DNA of 64,000 nt from Cohnella sp. SGD-V74 (GCF_003001675.1 NZ_PVYW01000009.1:228457-292456); one strand, 5' to 3'; positions 1 through 8,696 are shown, counted from the first letter of the stretch. Translations and numbers: made by a program. The notes: generated by a model not told the origin, from the letters alone.

Positions 1-578
1 ATCGCACGATCGTTCAAGTGTCGGAAGTTGTTCAAGGCTTGGGCAACCGTTCGCGGGAAATCGGGCAGATCGTAGGAGAGATAACGGGCATTGCTTCGCA
101 GACGAACCTGCTCGCCCTCAATGCGGCGATCGAGGCGTCCAGGGCGGGAGAGCACGGGCGCGGCTTTGCCGTAGTGGCTCAGGAGGTTCGCAAGCTCGCC
201 GAGCAATCCGCGCATTCCGCGGACAAAATCTCTCAATTGATCGCTTCGATCATAGGAGAAACCCGGCAGGCGGTGGACTCCATCGAACTGGGAACGCGGG
301 AGGTCGCCGCGGGGATGAGCATCGTGAACGACGCGGATGAGTCGTTCCAGAGAATCCGGTCGTCCGTTCAGGACGTATCCGGACAGATCCAGGAAGTATC
401 CGCGGCTTCGCAGCAGATGTCCGCAAGCACGGAGCAATTGGTACGCGCGTCGGAGATGATCAAGAAGGCGTCCATGGATACGGCTTACGGAGCCGAGAGC
501 ATTTCGAGCGCCAGCGAGCAGCAGCTCGCCTCCATGGCGCTGGAACTGCAGGACATGGTAAGCAAATTCCGCATTTAA
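1..578 (+). CDS. Methyl-accepting chemotaxis protein, C-terminal part
   Basis: This is the 3' end of a chemoreceptor gene whose 5' part lies left of the window; the frame is open from the first complete codon at position 3. The protein transmits ligand signals to the CheA/CheW kinase complex at the membrane. The sequence shows the MCP signalling hairpin tip ([20 protein letters not shown], then [18 protein letters not shown]), the most conserved stretch of the family, followed by a long heptad-rich helix with repeated Ser/Ala/Glu and ending in [10 protein letters not shown]. The sensor domain, membrane helices and HAMP domain are not visible, so no ligand can be named. A hairpin follows the stop codon directly. 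The family call is very secure. Confidence 0.96.
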   Translation, partial: RTIVQVSEVVQGLGNRSREIGQIVGEITGIASQTNLLALNAAIEASRAGEHGRGFAVVAQEVRKLAEQSAHSADKISQLIASIIGETRQAVDSIELGTREVAAGMSIVNDADESFQRIRSSVQDVSGQIQEVSAASQQMSASTEQLVRASEMIKKASMDTAYGAESISSASEQQLASMALELQDMVSKFRI

Positions 579-587
579 TCGACGGGG

Positions 588-632
588 GCCATCCCCAAGT
601 CCGTTGCGACGGCTTGGGGGTGGCTTCTCTGT
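588..632 (+). terminator. Hairpin terminator after chemoreceptor gene
   Basis: GCCATCCCCAAG at 588-599 pairs with CTTGGGGGTGGC at 613-624. The flanking bases (CCGT/ACGG) extend the stem around a very short loop. The downstream run (TTCTCTGTCT) is only partly T-rich, so it is a good hairpin with a weak U tract. Confidence 0.6.
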
Positions 633-736
633 CTGCTTTGGCCGCTATTTCGCAATAGCGGTCGATCAACGCCCCGTCTCCCCGCCAAGTTCATCGTCAC
701 GATGTTGACGCTCTCTTGATGATTTGCATTTACGGT

Positions 737-765
737 TTGACAGAGCGAAGGAAACTTACTAGAAT
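737..765 (+). promoter_or_regulatory. Sigma-A promoter of the siderophore operon
   Basis: TTGACA at 737-742 and TAGAAT at 760-765 are separated by 17 bp, nearly consensus. Transcription would start near 772, just ahead of the Fur box. Confidence 0.75.
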
Positions 766-778
766 AGTTCATGTAATT

Positions 779-797
779 GATAATGAGAATCATTTTC
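779..797 (+). promoter_or_regulatory. Fur box
   Basis: GATAATGAGAATCATTTTC matches the classical 19-bp Fur consensus GATAATGATAATCATTATC at 17 of 19 positions. It lies just downstream of the predicted transcription start, where bound Fur-Fe(II) would block initiation. This makes the downstream transporter genes iron-repressed. Confidence 0.85.
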
Positions 798-816
798 ATA
801 AAAGGGAGAGTCTACG

Positions 817-1836
817 ATGAACAGAAAGTTTAGCAGTATGTTGTGCATGATTCTGGCTAGCTTCGTTTTGTTGGCGGGTTGCGGCAATTCGGGAAATTCC
901 GCGAACGGCGCCTCGCCGGCAAATTCCAATACGCCTCAAGCCTCTCAAGCAAGCCCCGCAGCCGAGCCATCTCCGAGCGGAAGCGCGGAAGCGGCCGCAT
1001 CTGGAGGTACGCGCAAAGTGTCGACGGCGCTCGGGGAAGTCGAAGTGCCGGCGAATCCGCAGCGCATTATCGTGAACTGGTATGTAGGCGACGTGTTCAC
1101 GCTCGGGCTTAAGCCGGCAGCCTACAGCGGATGGGCGCAGAAGACGATGCCGTTCTTCGACAAGTTCGAGGGAGTGCCGGCGATCGAGAAGTGGGAGCCG
1201 GAGGAGCTGCTGAAGTACGATCCGGATCTGATCATTACTTACGATCCGCAAGACTTCGATAAGCTGTCCAAGATCGCCCCGGTCATCGTCGTGCCCGAAG
1301 GCGACGTCAAGACGACGGAGCGGCTCGCTTTCCTCGGTGAGGCGACCGGCCGGACGGCGGAAGCGAGAGCCGCGATCCAGACGTTCGAGAGCAAGCTGGC
1401 GGAAGCGAAGAAGAAGCTGACGTCGGATATTTTCCGAGATAAGACGTTCAGCGTTCTTCAGGACTGGGGCGGCGATTCCTACGGCGTCATGTACGAGACG
1501 GGCTCGCGCGGAGGCACGCTGCTGTACGAATATCTGGGACTCAACAAGCCGGAGAAGCTGCAGCAGCTCGTCGACAGCTCGGGCAAGGGCCGCGATTCGC
1601 TGTCCTATGAAGTCGCCGCGCAATACTTCGGAGATTATGTGCTCTGGTTCCTGACGGAGGGCAAGGACTCCGAATTCGCGCAGACGGAAATCTGGAAGAG
1701 CATTCCGGCCGTGCGCGACGGACATATCGTCGACATTCCGGGAGAGTATATCGGCCTGTTCTACTATTCCGACGTAGCGAGCATGACCGCTCAACTGGAT
1801 CATATTATGGACAAGCTGCTGGCGCTGTCCAAGTAA
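817..1836 (+). CDS. Iron-siderophore ABC transporter substrate-binding lipoprotein
   Basis: This is an extracellular binding protein for ferric siderophore uptake. It has a lipoprotein signal peptide with lipobox LAGC (Cys22), then a Ser/Pro/Ala-rich linker to about residue 65. The mature part is FecB/FhuD-like (peripla_BP_2): VEVPANPQRIIV opening strand, LGLKPAAYSG, the EELLKYDPDLIITY motif, and the long backbone helix typical of class III binding proteins. Its length of 339 aa is usual for the family. The start is preceded by AAAGGGAG. It is first in an operon with two FecCD permeases 17 bp downstream and sits behind a near-perfect promoter and Fur box, so iron-repressed expression is expected. 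The actual siderophore (hydroxamate, catecholate or citrate type) cannot be told from sequence. Confidence 0.92.
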   Translation: MNRKFSSMLCMILASFVLLAGCGNSGNSANGASPANSNTPQASQASPAAEPSPSGSAEAAASGGTRKVSTALGEVEVPANPQRIIVNWYVGDVFTLGLKPAAYSGWAQKTMPFFDKFEGVPAIEKWEPEELLKYDPDLIITYDPQDFDKLSKIAPVIVVPEGDVKTTERLAFLGEATGRTAEARAAIQTFESKLAEAKKKLTSDIFRDKTFSVLQDWGGDSYGVMYETGSRGGTLLYEYLGLNKPEKLQQLVDSSGKGRDSLSYEVAAQYFGDYVLWFLTEGKDSEFAQTEIWKSIPAVRDGHIVDIPGEYIGLFYYSDVASMTAQLDHIMDKLLALSK

Positions 1837-1852
1837 ACCGAAGAGGCTGATC

Positions 1853-2878
1853 ATGGCAAAAGCAAGCGCTCAAGATCGGAACGGCATCATGAACTTTAAT
1901 CTCTTCATGCTGATCGGCCTCGTCCTGCTCGTGCTCGTCTCGGCCGCCTCGATTACGTTCGGGGCCGCCGAGATGAGCCTGCGGCTGGCATGGGGAGCGG
2001 TGTTCCGCTTCGATCCCGGCATTACCGAGCACCAAATTATTCATACGTTCCGGTTTCCTCGCACGGTGGCGGATATGATCGTCGGCAGCAGCCTGGCGGT
2101 ATGCGGCGCCATCATGCAGGGGACGACCCGCAACCCGCTGGCCGACTCCGGATTGATGGGCATCAGCTCGGGGGCAACGTTTGCGATCGCGTTGTGCATG
2201 GTTTTCCTGCCCGGCCGTACCTATGCGGAGACGATGCTGTATTCCTGTCTCGGGGCGGCGTTCGCTACCGGGATCACGTATTACTTGGCCTACGTAGGCA
2301 AGCGGGGAATGACTCCGCAGCGGCTGGTGCTGGCCGGCATCTCGATCTCGATGCTGTTCGGGTCGTTCAGCACGTATTTGGCGATCAAATACAACATCGG
2401 CCAAGCGCTCGATTACTGGACGGCCGGAGGCACGGCAGGGGCCAAGTGGATCGAGCTGGCGTACATTGCTCCGGTGTTCGCGGCGGGCATGATCGGTGCG
2501 ATCGTGCTGTCCCCGGCGATTACGATACTGAGCTTCGGCGAGGAAATGGCGGCCGGGCTCGGATTGCGCGTCAAGTGGGTGATGGGAGCGGCCACAGTAA
2601 TCGTGCTCGTGCTGACGGGACTGTCCGTGATTGTGGTCGGACCGGTCGGCTTCGTAGGTTTGATCATCCCTCATATCGTCAGGTATATGATCGGGGTCAA
2701 TTACCGGCACATCGTTCCGGCTTCGGCTCTGTACGGAGCGATCTTCCTGATGGGCGCGGATCTGTTCGGCAGAATGATGAATCGTCCCCATGAAACGCCG
2801 CTCGGAATCGTGTTCGCGCTGATCGGCGTTCCTTACTTCCTGTACCTTGTGCGCAAGCAAAGGAGGGAGTTCTCTTGA
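1853..2878 (+). CDS. FecCD-family iron-siderophore ABC permease, first subunit
   Basis: This integral membrane permease belongs to the FecCD/BtuC family and has about nine to ten transmembrane helices. It carries the family signatures FRFPRTVADMIVGSSLAVCGAI, QGTTRNPLADSGLMGISSGA and the C-terminal GPVGFVGLIIPHIVRYMIG, the coupling helix that contacts the ATPase. The ATG at 1853 is used here. An internal ATG at 1889 would remove a 12-residue hydrophilic leader and is an alternative start. The gene follows the binding protein by 16 bp and its stop overlaps the start of the second permease. The two subunits should form a heterodimeric channel. No ATPase gene is found beside them. Confidence 0.93.
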   Translation: MAKASAQDRNGIMNFNLFMLIGLVLLVLVSAASITFGAAEMSLRLAWGAVFRFDPGITEHQIIHTFRFPRTVADMIVGSSLAVCGAIMQGTTRNPLADSGLMGISSGATFAIALCMVFLPGRTYAETMLYSCLGAAFATGITYYLAYVGKRGMTPQRLVLAGISISMLFGSFSTYLAIKYNIGQALDYWTAGGTAGAKWIELAYIAPVFAAGMIGAIVLSPAITILSFGEEMAAGLGLRVKWVMGAATVIVLVLTGLSVIVVGPVGFVGLIIPHIVRYMIGVNYRHIVPASALYGAIFLMGADLFGRMMNRPHETPLGIVFALIGVPYFLYLVRKQRREFS

Positions 2879-3894
2879 ACGGAACCGAATCCGTCAAATA
2901 CGGAGCGGCCCGGTCGCTTGGCATACTGCTGCTCTTGACGGGACTGCTGCTTGCGATCGCGCTGGTGAGCATGAACGTCGGCAAAATGAATCTGACCCCG
3001 GCGGAAGTGTTCAACGTGCTGACGGGGCAAGGGACGGACAAGCAAAATCTGATCGTGTTCGAGTTCCGCCTGCCTCGAATGACGCTGGCCATCCTGGTCG
3101 GCATCGGCATGTCGGTCGCGGGAGCGATTATGCAGACGCTGCTGAAGAACGACTTGGCCAGCCCTGGGACGCTCGGCATCAGCTCGGGCTCCGGCTTGTT
3201 CGTTCTGCTGTACGTTACGCTCTTTGCGGTCAAAGGCTTCTTCGCGCCGTTTATTTTGCCTGCGCTCGCTTTTGCCGGAGGCATCACGGCGGCCGGGGTG
3301 ATCTTCCTGTTGGCCTACCGCCGAGGCAGGGAGATTTCGCCTACCGGTCTGATCTTGACGGGTGTAGCCGTAGGCAGCGGGTACGGTGCGCTAACGCTGG
3401 CGATTACGCTGAAGCTGGACGAGAAACAGTACGAATTCGCGCTGCGCTGGCAGGCGGGAAGCCTGTGGGGCGACGATTGGAAGTACATTTCCGTGCTGCT
3501 GCCGTGGATCGTGGCGATCGGTCTCTATGTCTTCTATAAATCACGCACTTTGGATACGCTGAACCTGGGCAACAATGCCGCATCGGGGCTTGGCGTAGCG
3601 ATCAGGCGCGAGTTTATCGGACTGTCGCTCGCGGCGGTGGCGCTCTCCTCGGGCAGCGTCGCGCTCGGCGGCAACTTCTTCTTCGTCGGCATGATCAGTC
3701 CGCATATCGCCCGCAGGCTGGTCGGTTCGGGACATCGAGCGATGCTGCCCGCCTCGGGACTGGTCGGCGCGATCATTATTTTGCTCGCGGATACGCTCGG
3801 CAGAACGGTCAGCTTCGGTGCGGACGTTCCGACGGGCATCATCATCACCGTGCTGGTCGCTCCGTATTTTCTTTACTTGCTCTCCAAGCATTGA
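2875..3894 (+). CDS. FecCD-family iron-siderophore ABC permease, second subunit
   Basis: This is the second permease half of the siderophore importer, with multiple hydrophobic helices. Signatures include FEFRLPRMTLAILVGIGMSV, GAIMQTLLKNDLASPGTLGISSGSGL and FFVGMISPHIARRLVG. It starts at TTG 2875, overlapping the previous stop (TTGA), with AAAGGAGGGAG just upstream, so the two subunits are probably translationally coupled. The operon ends here without an ATP-binding subunit. In related Bacillota a shared ATPase encoded elsewhere (FhuC/YusV type) serves several such permeases, and the same is inferred here. The stop codon lies directly beside the -35 region of the next gene. Confidence 0.93.
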   Translation: MNGTESVKYGAARSLGILLLLTGLLLAIALVSMNVGKMNLTPAEVFNVLTGQGTDKQNLIVFEFRLPRMTLAILVGIGMSVAGAIMQTLLKNDLASPGTLGISSGSGLFVLLYVTLFAVKGFFAPFILPALAFAGGITAAGVIFLLAYRRGREISPTGLILTGVAVGSGYGALTLAITLKLDEKQYEFALRWQAGSLWGDDWKYISVLLPWIVAIGLYVFYKSRTLDTLNLGNNAASGLGVAIRREFIGLSLAAVALSSGSVALGGNFFFVGMISPHIARRLVGSGHRAMLPASGLVGAIIILLADTLGRTVSFGADVPTGIIITVLVAPYFLYLLSKH

Positions 3895-3924
3895 TTGACG
3901 CCCTGAAGCGGCCGATTTTATAAT
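3895..3924 (+). promoter_or_regulatory. Promoter giving an apparently leaderless mRNA
   Basis: TTGACG at 3895-3900 and a perfect TATAAT at 3919-3924 are 18 bp apart. The ATG of the next gene is at 3931, six bases after the -10 box, so the predicted transcript starts at or next to the start codon. No Shine-Dalgarno sequence is present. Confidence 0.6.
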
Positions 3925-3930
3925 AAAACT

Positions 3931-6528
3931 ATGTCCATACCTATTCTATCCACGAAATTATATATTCCCTCTCCGCGGTCGCAAGCGGTTCGGCGTCCGC
4001 GTTTAACCGAACGGCTGGACGCGGGGCTGAGCCGCAAGCTGACGCTCATCTCCGCGTCCGCCGGCTTCGGCAAGACGACGCTGGCCGGCCAGTGGCTCGC
4101 CGGCTGCGGACGGCCGGCTGCATGGCTGTCTCTGGATGAGGGGGACAACGATCCGGCGCGTTTTCTTGCCTATCTCGTTGCGGCCTTAAGGACGGTTGCG
4201 CCGAATATAGGGGAAAGCGTGCTTGGCGTGCTGCAATCCCCCCAACTGCCTCCGATCGAAGCGGTCATGACGCCGCTCATCAACGAAATGTCGGCTCTCG
4301 CCACTCCTTTTATTCTCGTTCTGGACGATTATCACGCGATCGAATCCGAGCCGATCCACAAGGCGATCTTATTTCTGCTGGAACATCTGCCCCCTGGATG
4401 GCACCTGGTCGTCGCCACCCGCAAAGATCCGAGCTTCCCGCTGTCCAAGCTGCGCGTACGAGACCAGTTGACGGAACTGAGGGTGTCGGATCTAAGGTTC
4501 AACCATGCGGAGGCGTCGCTGTTTCTCAATCGGGCGATGGATCTCGATCTGTCTCCGGAAAGCGTCGCTCTGCTTGAGGCTCGCACCGAGGGGTGGATTG
4601 CCGCACTGCAATTGGCTGCGATATCGGCGCGGGGACGTCAGGACGCGGACGGTTTTGTTCGGGATTTTACGGGCAACCATCCGCACGTCGTAGACTACTT
4701 AATAGAAGAAGTATTGCAGAGGCAGCCGGAAAACGTGCAGAAGTTTCTGCTGGGCACTTCCGTTCTCGAGCGCATGTGCGGTTCGCTGTGCGACGCGGTT
4801 CTCGGCAGAAAGGAGGGGGAGCCGGCCGGGCAGACGGTATTGCGGTCGCTGGAGCAGGCCAACTTGTTCGTCGTTCCTCTGGATGACGAGCGCCGGTGGT
4901 ATCGCTATCATCATCTGTTCGCCGAATTGCTGCAGCGGCGCCTTCGGCAGGTCGGCGGCGAGGCGGAATTGCATGGCCGCGCGAGCGTCTGGTACGAAGA
5001 AGAAGGCTTCGAGCTGGAAGCTTTCCGTCATGCCGCGGCGGCCGGGGACGTCGATCGCGCCGAGCGCTTGATCGAAGGCAGGGGCATGCCTCTGCTGTTC
5101 CGCGGCGCGGCGGTCCCGGTGCTGGACTGGCTGAAATCGCTGCCGGAACCGGAGCTAAGCGCCCGACCGGGGCTTGGAGTCATGTACGCTTCGGCGATGC
5201 TGTTCGTCGGCCGGTTGGCGGACGTTGAGCCGAGGCTGCAGAGCGCCGAAGCCGCCCTGCAACTGACGGAACCGGACGATCGCGGCCGCGATTTGATCGG
5301 GCACATCGCCTCCATTCGGGCAACCATAGCCGTCGCGATGCACCAGGCGGACGTCATTATGGAACAGTCCCGGCGCGCTCTGGACCATCTGCATCCCGAT
5401 AACTTGCCTGTCCGCACCGCCACGACCTGGGCGTTAGGTTACGCATATCAATTGCTCGGAGACCGCGCAGCGTCCGGCCGGGCCTACGCCGAAGCGCTCG
5501 CGGTCAGCGAGAAGATCGGCCATTACATTGTCGCCGTCATGTCGGGGATCGGATTGGGCAGCGTGCAGGAGGAGGCCAATCGGCTGGAATTGGCCGAGGT
5601 TACGTATCGAGGCGTGCTGCAGAAGGCCGGAGACGCCCCGCTGCCAGCCTTCTGCGAAGCCCATCTCGGTCTCGCCCGCATCGGCTACCAGCGGAACGAA
5701 CTCGATGCGGCTTGGCGGCATTGGCAAGCGAGCGCCCGATTCGCGCCCCTGCTGGAGAGCACGGACAGAGCATTGGCGTGCGAGCTGTTTCTCTTCCGAC
5801 TGAAACTGGCTCAGGGCGACGAGGCGGGCGCTTCGGCCGCTTTGGCCAAAGCGGAGCTGCTGGCGGGGCAGCACGGTTTCTCGCATCGTCTGTCCGAGAT
5901 CGCGGCCGCTCGCGCGGAGCTGTCGCTAAGGGAGGGGGACTTGAAGGCGGCTGCCGAGTCTGCACGGTCGCACGAGCTTCCCCTGTGGCAGGCTCGCGTA
6001 TGCTTGGCGCAGGGAGACTGGCCGGCGGCAGCGGCTTTGCTGGAGCCGCTGCGACTGCGGATGAAGGAGCTGGGCTGGGAAGACGAGCGGCTGAGAGCGA
6101 CGGTTGTCGAGGCGCTTGCCCGGGCAGGCGCCGGAGACGGAGAGCTGGCGATGAGCCTGCTTCGGGACGCGCTCGCGATGGCTGAGCCGGGAGGCTTCGT
6201 GCGGATTTTCGTCGACGAGGGAGAAGCGATGAAGCGACTGCTGTCCGAAGCGCAGAAGCGGGGGATCAAGCGGGGGTATGTCGCCAAGCTGCTTGCGGCG
6301 TTCCCGTCCGATATCCCGAAGGCTCAGCCGTTGATCGAGCCGTTAAGCGAGCGGGAGCTGGAGGTGCTTCGCCTTGTGGCGCAAGGGCTCTCGAATCAGG
6401 AGATCAGCGAACGGCTGTTTCTCGCGCTCAGCAGCGTGAAAGGGCATAACCGGAACATTTTCGACAAACTGCAGGTTCAGAGACGCACCGAAGCGGTCGC
6501 CCGCGCGCGGGAGCTGGGGCTGCTGTAG
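3931..6528 (+). CDS. MalT-like LuxR-family ATP-dependent transcriptional activator
   Basis: This is a large (865 aa) signal-transduction ATPase regulator. The N-terminal STAND NTPase domain has Walker A SAGFGKTT (residues 43-50) and Walker B FILVLDDYH near residue 135. The middle region (about 350-780) is built of TPR-like helices rich in Ala/Leu/Glu, the expected effector-sensing superhelix. The C-terminus (about 795-865) is a LuxR-type helix-turn-helix, LSERELEVLRLVAQGLSNQEI followed by LFLALSSVKGHNRNIFDKL. The architecture equals MalT, which oligomerises on ATP plus inducer and activates transcription. The regulated genes cannot be deduced; the siderophore operon upstream and the dehydrogenase downstream are the nearest candidates. 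It has its own promoter and appears to be translated from a leaderless mRNA. Confidence 0.93.
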   Translation: MSIPILSTKLYIPSPRSQAVRRPRLTERLDAGLSRKLTLISASAGFGKTTLAGQWLAGCGRPAAWLSLDEGDNDPARFLAYLVAALRTVAPNIGESVLGVLQSPQLPPIEAVMTPLINEMSALATPFILVLDDYHAIESEPIHKAILFLLEHLPPGWHLVVATRKDPSFPLSKLRVRDQLTELRVSDLRFNHAEASLFLNRAMDLDLSPESVALLEARTEGWIAALQLAAISARGRQDADGFVRDFTGNHPHVVDYLIEEVLQRQPENVQKFLLGTSVLERMCGSLCDAVLGRKEGEPAGQTVLRSLEQANLFVVPLDDERRWYRYHHLFAELLQRRLRQVGGEAELHGRASVWYEEEGFELEAFRHAAAAGDVDRAERLIEGRGMPLLFRGAAVPVLDWLKSLPEPELSARPGLGVMYASAMLFVGRLADVEPRLQSAEAALQLTEPDDRGRDLIGHIASIRATIAVAMHQADVIMEQSRRALDHLHPDNLPVRTATTWALGYAYQLLGDRAASGRAYAEALAVSEKIGHYIVAVMSGIGLGSVQEEANRLELAEVTYRGVLQKAGDAPLPAFCEAHLGLARIGYQRNELDAAWRHWQASARFAPLLESTDRALACELFLFRLKLAQGDEAGASAALAKAELLAGQHGFSHRLSEIAAARAELSLREGDLKAAAESARSHELPLWQARVCLAQGDWPAAAALLEPLRLRMKELGWEDERLRATVVEALARAGAGDGELAMSLLRDALAMAEPGGFVRIFVDEGEAMKRLLSEAQKRGIKRGYVAKLLAAFPSDIPKAQPLIEPLSERELEVLRLVAQGLSNQEISERLFLALSSVKGHNRNIFDKLQVQRRTEAVARARELGLL

Positions 6529-6546
6529 CGGAAAAGCCGAAAACGA

Positions 6547-6556
6547 TACTTAAGTA
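6547..6556. promoter_or_regulatory. Perfect palindrome TACTTAAGTA upstream of dehydrogenase
   Basis: A 10-bp perfect palindrome lies 72 bp ahead of the dehydrogenase start. TACT/AGTA half-sites resemble operators of HxlR/YodB-type redox regulators, which often control quinone reductases. No convincing -35/-10 pair was found here, so the role is speculative. Confidence 0.25.
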
Positions 6557-6627
6557 GCTACACGGACTTCCTTGCCGACAGGTATACTACTATCGATTGC
6601 AGTTATTCGATGCCGGGGGTGTTGGGA

Positions 6628-7596
6628 TTGAAAGCGATCGTGTGCACGAAGTATGGAACGCCGGAAGTTCTCCGGCTGCAAGAGGTAGAGAAGCCGGTCC
6701 CCAAGAGCAACGAAGTGAGGATTAAAGTACGCGCGGGTACAGTGGGGCCGTCGGACTGCGCTTTCCGCAAAAGCGATCCCCTCCTGATCCGATTCATCTA
6801 CGGTTTCAGGAAGCCTAAATATTCGATTCTGGGCGCGGAGCTGGCTGGGGAGGTCGAGTCGGTCGGAGCCGGCGTGGCCTCGTTCAAAGCGGGAGACCAG
6901 GTATTCGGCTTAAGCGCAAAGACGTTCGGCGTTTATGCCGAGTACATGTGCTTGCCGGAGGCGGCTCCGCTTATCGTCAAGCCGGCTGGGCTCACTTACG
7001 AAGAGGCGGTCGCCGTATGCGACGGCGCTCTGACCGCGCTGACCTTTCTGCGCGACAAGGCGAAAGTCCGCAGCGGGCAGCGGGTGCTGATCAACGGCGC
7101 GTCCGGAGCGGTCGGTATCTACGCCGTGCAGCTTGCCAAGCACTACGGAGCAGAGGTTACGGGAGTGTGCAGCGCGGCCAATGCGGAACTCGTCAAGACG
7201 ATGGGGGCCGATCGGGTCATCGACTATGGCAAAGAGGATTTCACCGCAAGCGGTCAAACCTATGACGTTATTTTCGATGCAGTCGGCAAACGCACCTACG
7301 GGCAATGCAAGCGCGCATTGACGCCCAAAGGCATTTATTTGTCCACGGTCCCGTCGGCGTCCATTCTGTTCAACATGCTGCGAACGGCTGCATCCGGCGG
7401 TCGGAAGGCGATTTTCGCCACCGCGGGGCTGATGCAGAACAAGGAGAACCTTGCTTTCATTAGCGAACTCTGCGACACGGGAGCGCTCCGGCCGGTCATC
7501 GACCGCCGGTATCCGCTGGAGCAGACCGCAGAAGCCCACCGCTATGTGGACACGGGGCGCAAGAAGGGCAACGTCGTCATCGTCATCGGAGGTTGA
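6628..7596 (+). CDS. Zinc-independent MDR-family NAD(P)H:quinone reductase-like dehydrogenase
   Basis: This is a medium-chain dehydrogenase/reductase of the quinone oxidoreductase branch, probably cytosolic and NADPH-dependent. It shows the N-terminal KAIVCTKYGTPEVLRL typical of the family, the GroES-like fold with GAELAGEVESVGAGVASFKAGDQVFG, and the nucleotide-binding Rossmann segment INGASGAVGIYAVQLAKHYGAEV followed by VDTGRKKGNVVIVI at the end. Zinc-ligand cysteines of alcohol dehydrogenases are missing. The TTG at 6628 is preferred because the family starts at MKAIV and a GGGGGTG lies 10 bases upstream. The ATG at 6610 would add six residues and lacks a ribosome site. The gene is monocistronic, with its own terminator. 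Substrate is unknown. Confidence 0.88.
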   Translation: MKAIVCTKYGTPEVLRLQEVEKPVPKSNEVRIKVRAGTVGPSDCAFRKSDPLLIRFIYGFRKPKYSILGAELAGEVESVGAGVASFKAGDQVFGLSAKTFGVYAEYMCLPEAAPLIVKPAGLTYEEAVAVCDGALTALTFLRDKAKVRSGQRVLINGASGAVGIYAVQLAKHYGAEVTGVCSAANAELVKTMGADRVIDYGKEDFTASGQTYDVIFDAVGKRTYGQCKRALTPKGIYLSTVPSASILFNMLRTAASGGRKAIFATAGLMQNKENLAFISELCDTGALRPVIDRRYPLEQTAEAHRYVDTGRKKGNVVIVIGG

Positions 7597-7605
7597 GAGA
7601 GAAGT

Positions 7606-7640
7606 CTCGCATTTTCGCCGGAAAATGCGGGGCTCTTTTT
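7606..7640 (+). terminator. Rho-independent terminator of the dehydrogenase gene
   Basis: CGCATTTTC at 7608-7616 pairs perfectly with GAAAATGCG at 7621-7629 around a GCCG-type loop, and is followed by GGGCTCTTTTTG. It is a textbook terminator. Confidence 0.85.
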
Positions 7641-7759
7641 GTTAGGGCCAGCATATGTGGGAGCAGCGTACTGAGGCAGATATTTCAAGAGAGCCGGCCA
7701 GCGTGGCTTGCATGCCCATGTGTAATACGAAGTAAGTGATCCGGCGGCGCGGTTTATCG

Positions 7760-8226
7760 TTCTCTGCCTCTTTTGCCGGTATCCCGTCCAGTCAGGTTGT
7801 CTGCGCCACATTCTGCATACGTGGTTAGCGCCTTTCTCGCTCTTTTGCCGGTATCCCGTCTACTCAGTTTGTCTGCACCACATTCCGAATACGTACGTAG
7901 CGCCTTTTCCGTTCTTTTGCCGGTATCCCGTCTACTCAGTTTGTCTGCACCACATTCCGAATACGTACGTAGCGTCTTTTCCGCTCTTTTGCCGGTATCC
8001 CGTCTACTCAGTTTGTCTGCACCACATTCCGAATACGTACATAGCACCTTTGCCGTTCTTTTGCCGTTATCCCGTCCACTCAGTTTGTCTGCGCCACATT
8101 CTGAATACGCGCGTAGCGTCTTTTCTGTTCTTTGCCGGTATCCCGTCCACTCAGTTTGTCTGCGCCACATTCTGAATACGTACGTAGCGCCTTTTCCGTT
8201 CTTTTACCGGTATCCCGTCTAATCAG
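7760..8226. repeat. Seven-copy tandem array of a 72-bp unit
   Basis: The marker TATCCCGTC recurs with ATCCCG starting at 7781, 7853, 7925, 7997, 8069, 8140 and 8212, giving a period of 72, 72, 72, 72, 71 and 72 bp. Each unit contains CTTTTGCCGGTATCCCGTC, then TCAGTTTGTCTGC, a CCACATTC block and TACGTACGTAGCG, itself palindromic (TACGTACGTA). Copies 2-4 are almost identical and the outer copies diverge. Because 72 is a multiple of three the array is open in several frames on both strands, but there is no ribosome site or protein-like composition, so it is treated as non-coding. The preceding 7641-7759 holds nothing recognisable. The core recurs in inverted orientation in the next array. Confidence 0.9.
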
Positions 8227-8375
8227 GTTGGTCGGGTCCGTTAAAAAAGAAGCAGATCGTTGAGGCTCTGCCAAGCCGGGAACGGCTGCTAGACTTTGCG
8301 GGTTCCGGATATGTGACCGATGGAAGAATGGATGCAATTCGCGAGCCACTGGACGTGACTCCTAACTGATTCAAA

Positions 8376-8624
8376 GGGATAGCGGCAAAAGGAGATATAA
8401 AGTAAGGCAGCGGGAGGCTGAACTGACCGGAAGGGATAGCGGCAAAGGGGCCAAAAGCGGTAGGACAGGTACGGCGCGAACTGAATGAAGGGGATAGCGT
8501 CAAAAGACGAAGAGGATGAAAGGGGAGAGAGAGCGAACGAACTGACGGAAAGGGATAGCGGCAAAAGGGGTGAAAGAGAGATGTGGTGCTGGGCAGGACT
8601 GACGGAAGGGGATAGCGACAAAAG
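8376..8624. repeat. Five-copy degenerate ~58-bp array with the same core inverted
   Basis: GGGATAGCGGCAAAAG or close variants start at 8376, 8433, 8491, 8552 and 8608 (spacing 57, 58, 61, 56). Each is preceded by a CTGAC/TGAAT-GGAAA segment. Read on the minus strand each unit is CTTTTGCCGCTATCCC, then a short spacer, then TCAGTT. That is the same order of blocks as in the 72-bp array (CTTTTGCCGGTATCCC, spacer, TCAGTTTG), so the two arrays face each other. Between copies the sequence is purine-rich and variable. There is no coding potential on either strand. Confidence 0.8.
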
Positions 8625-8696
8625 AGGCGGAAGGTGCTGGTTGATTATTTTTTCCCGGAGTTGAGGAAGCAGGGGACGCGTTAGCTTGGGGGATAG

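Noticed and set aside
6560..6590. Promoter TTGCCG/TATACT for the dehydrogenase
   Set aside because: The two boxes are only 5 bp apart, which cannot function. No alternative -35 at proper distance was found.
7773..8222. 149-residue plus-strand frame and 138-residue minus-strand frame over the 72-bp repeats
   Set aside because: They exist only because the repeat period is a multiple of three. There is no ribosome site or promoter, both strands are equally open, and one copy is 71 bp long.
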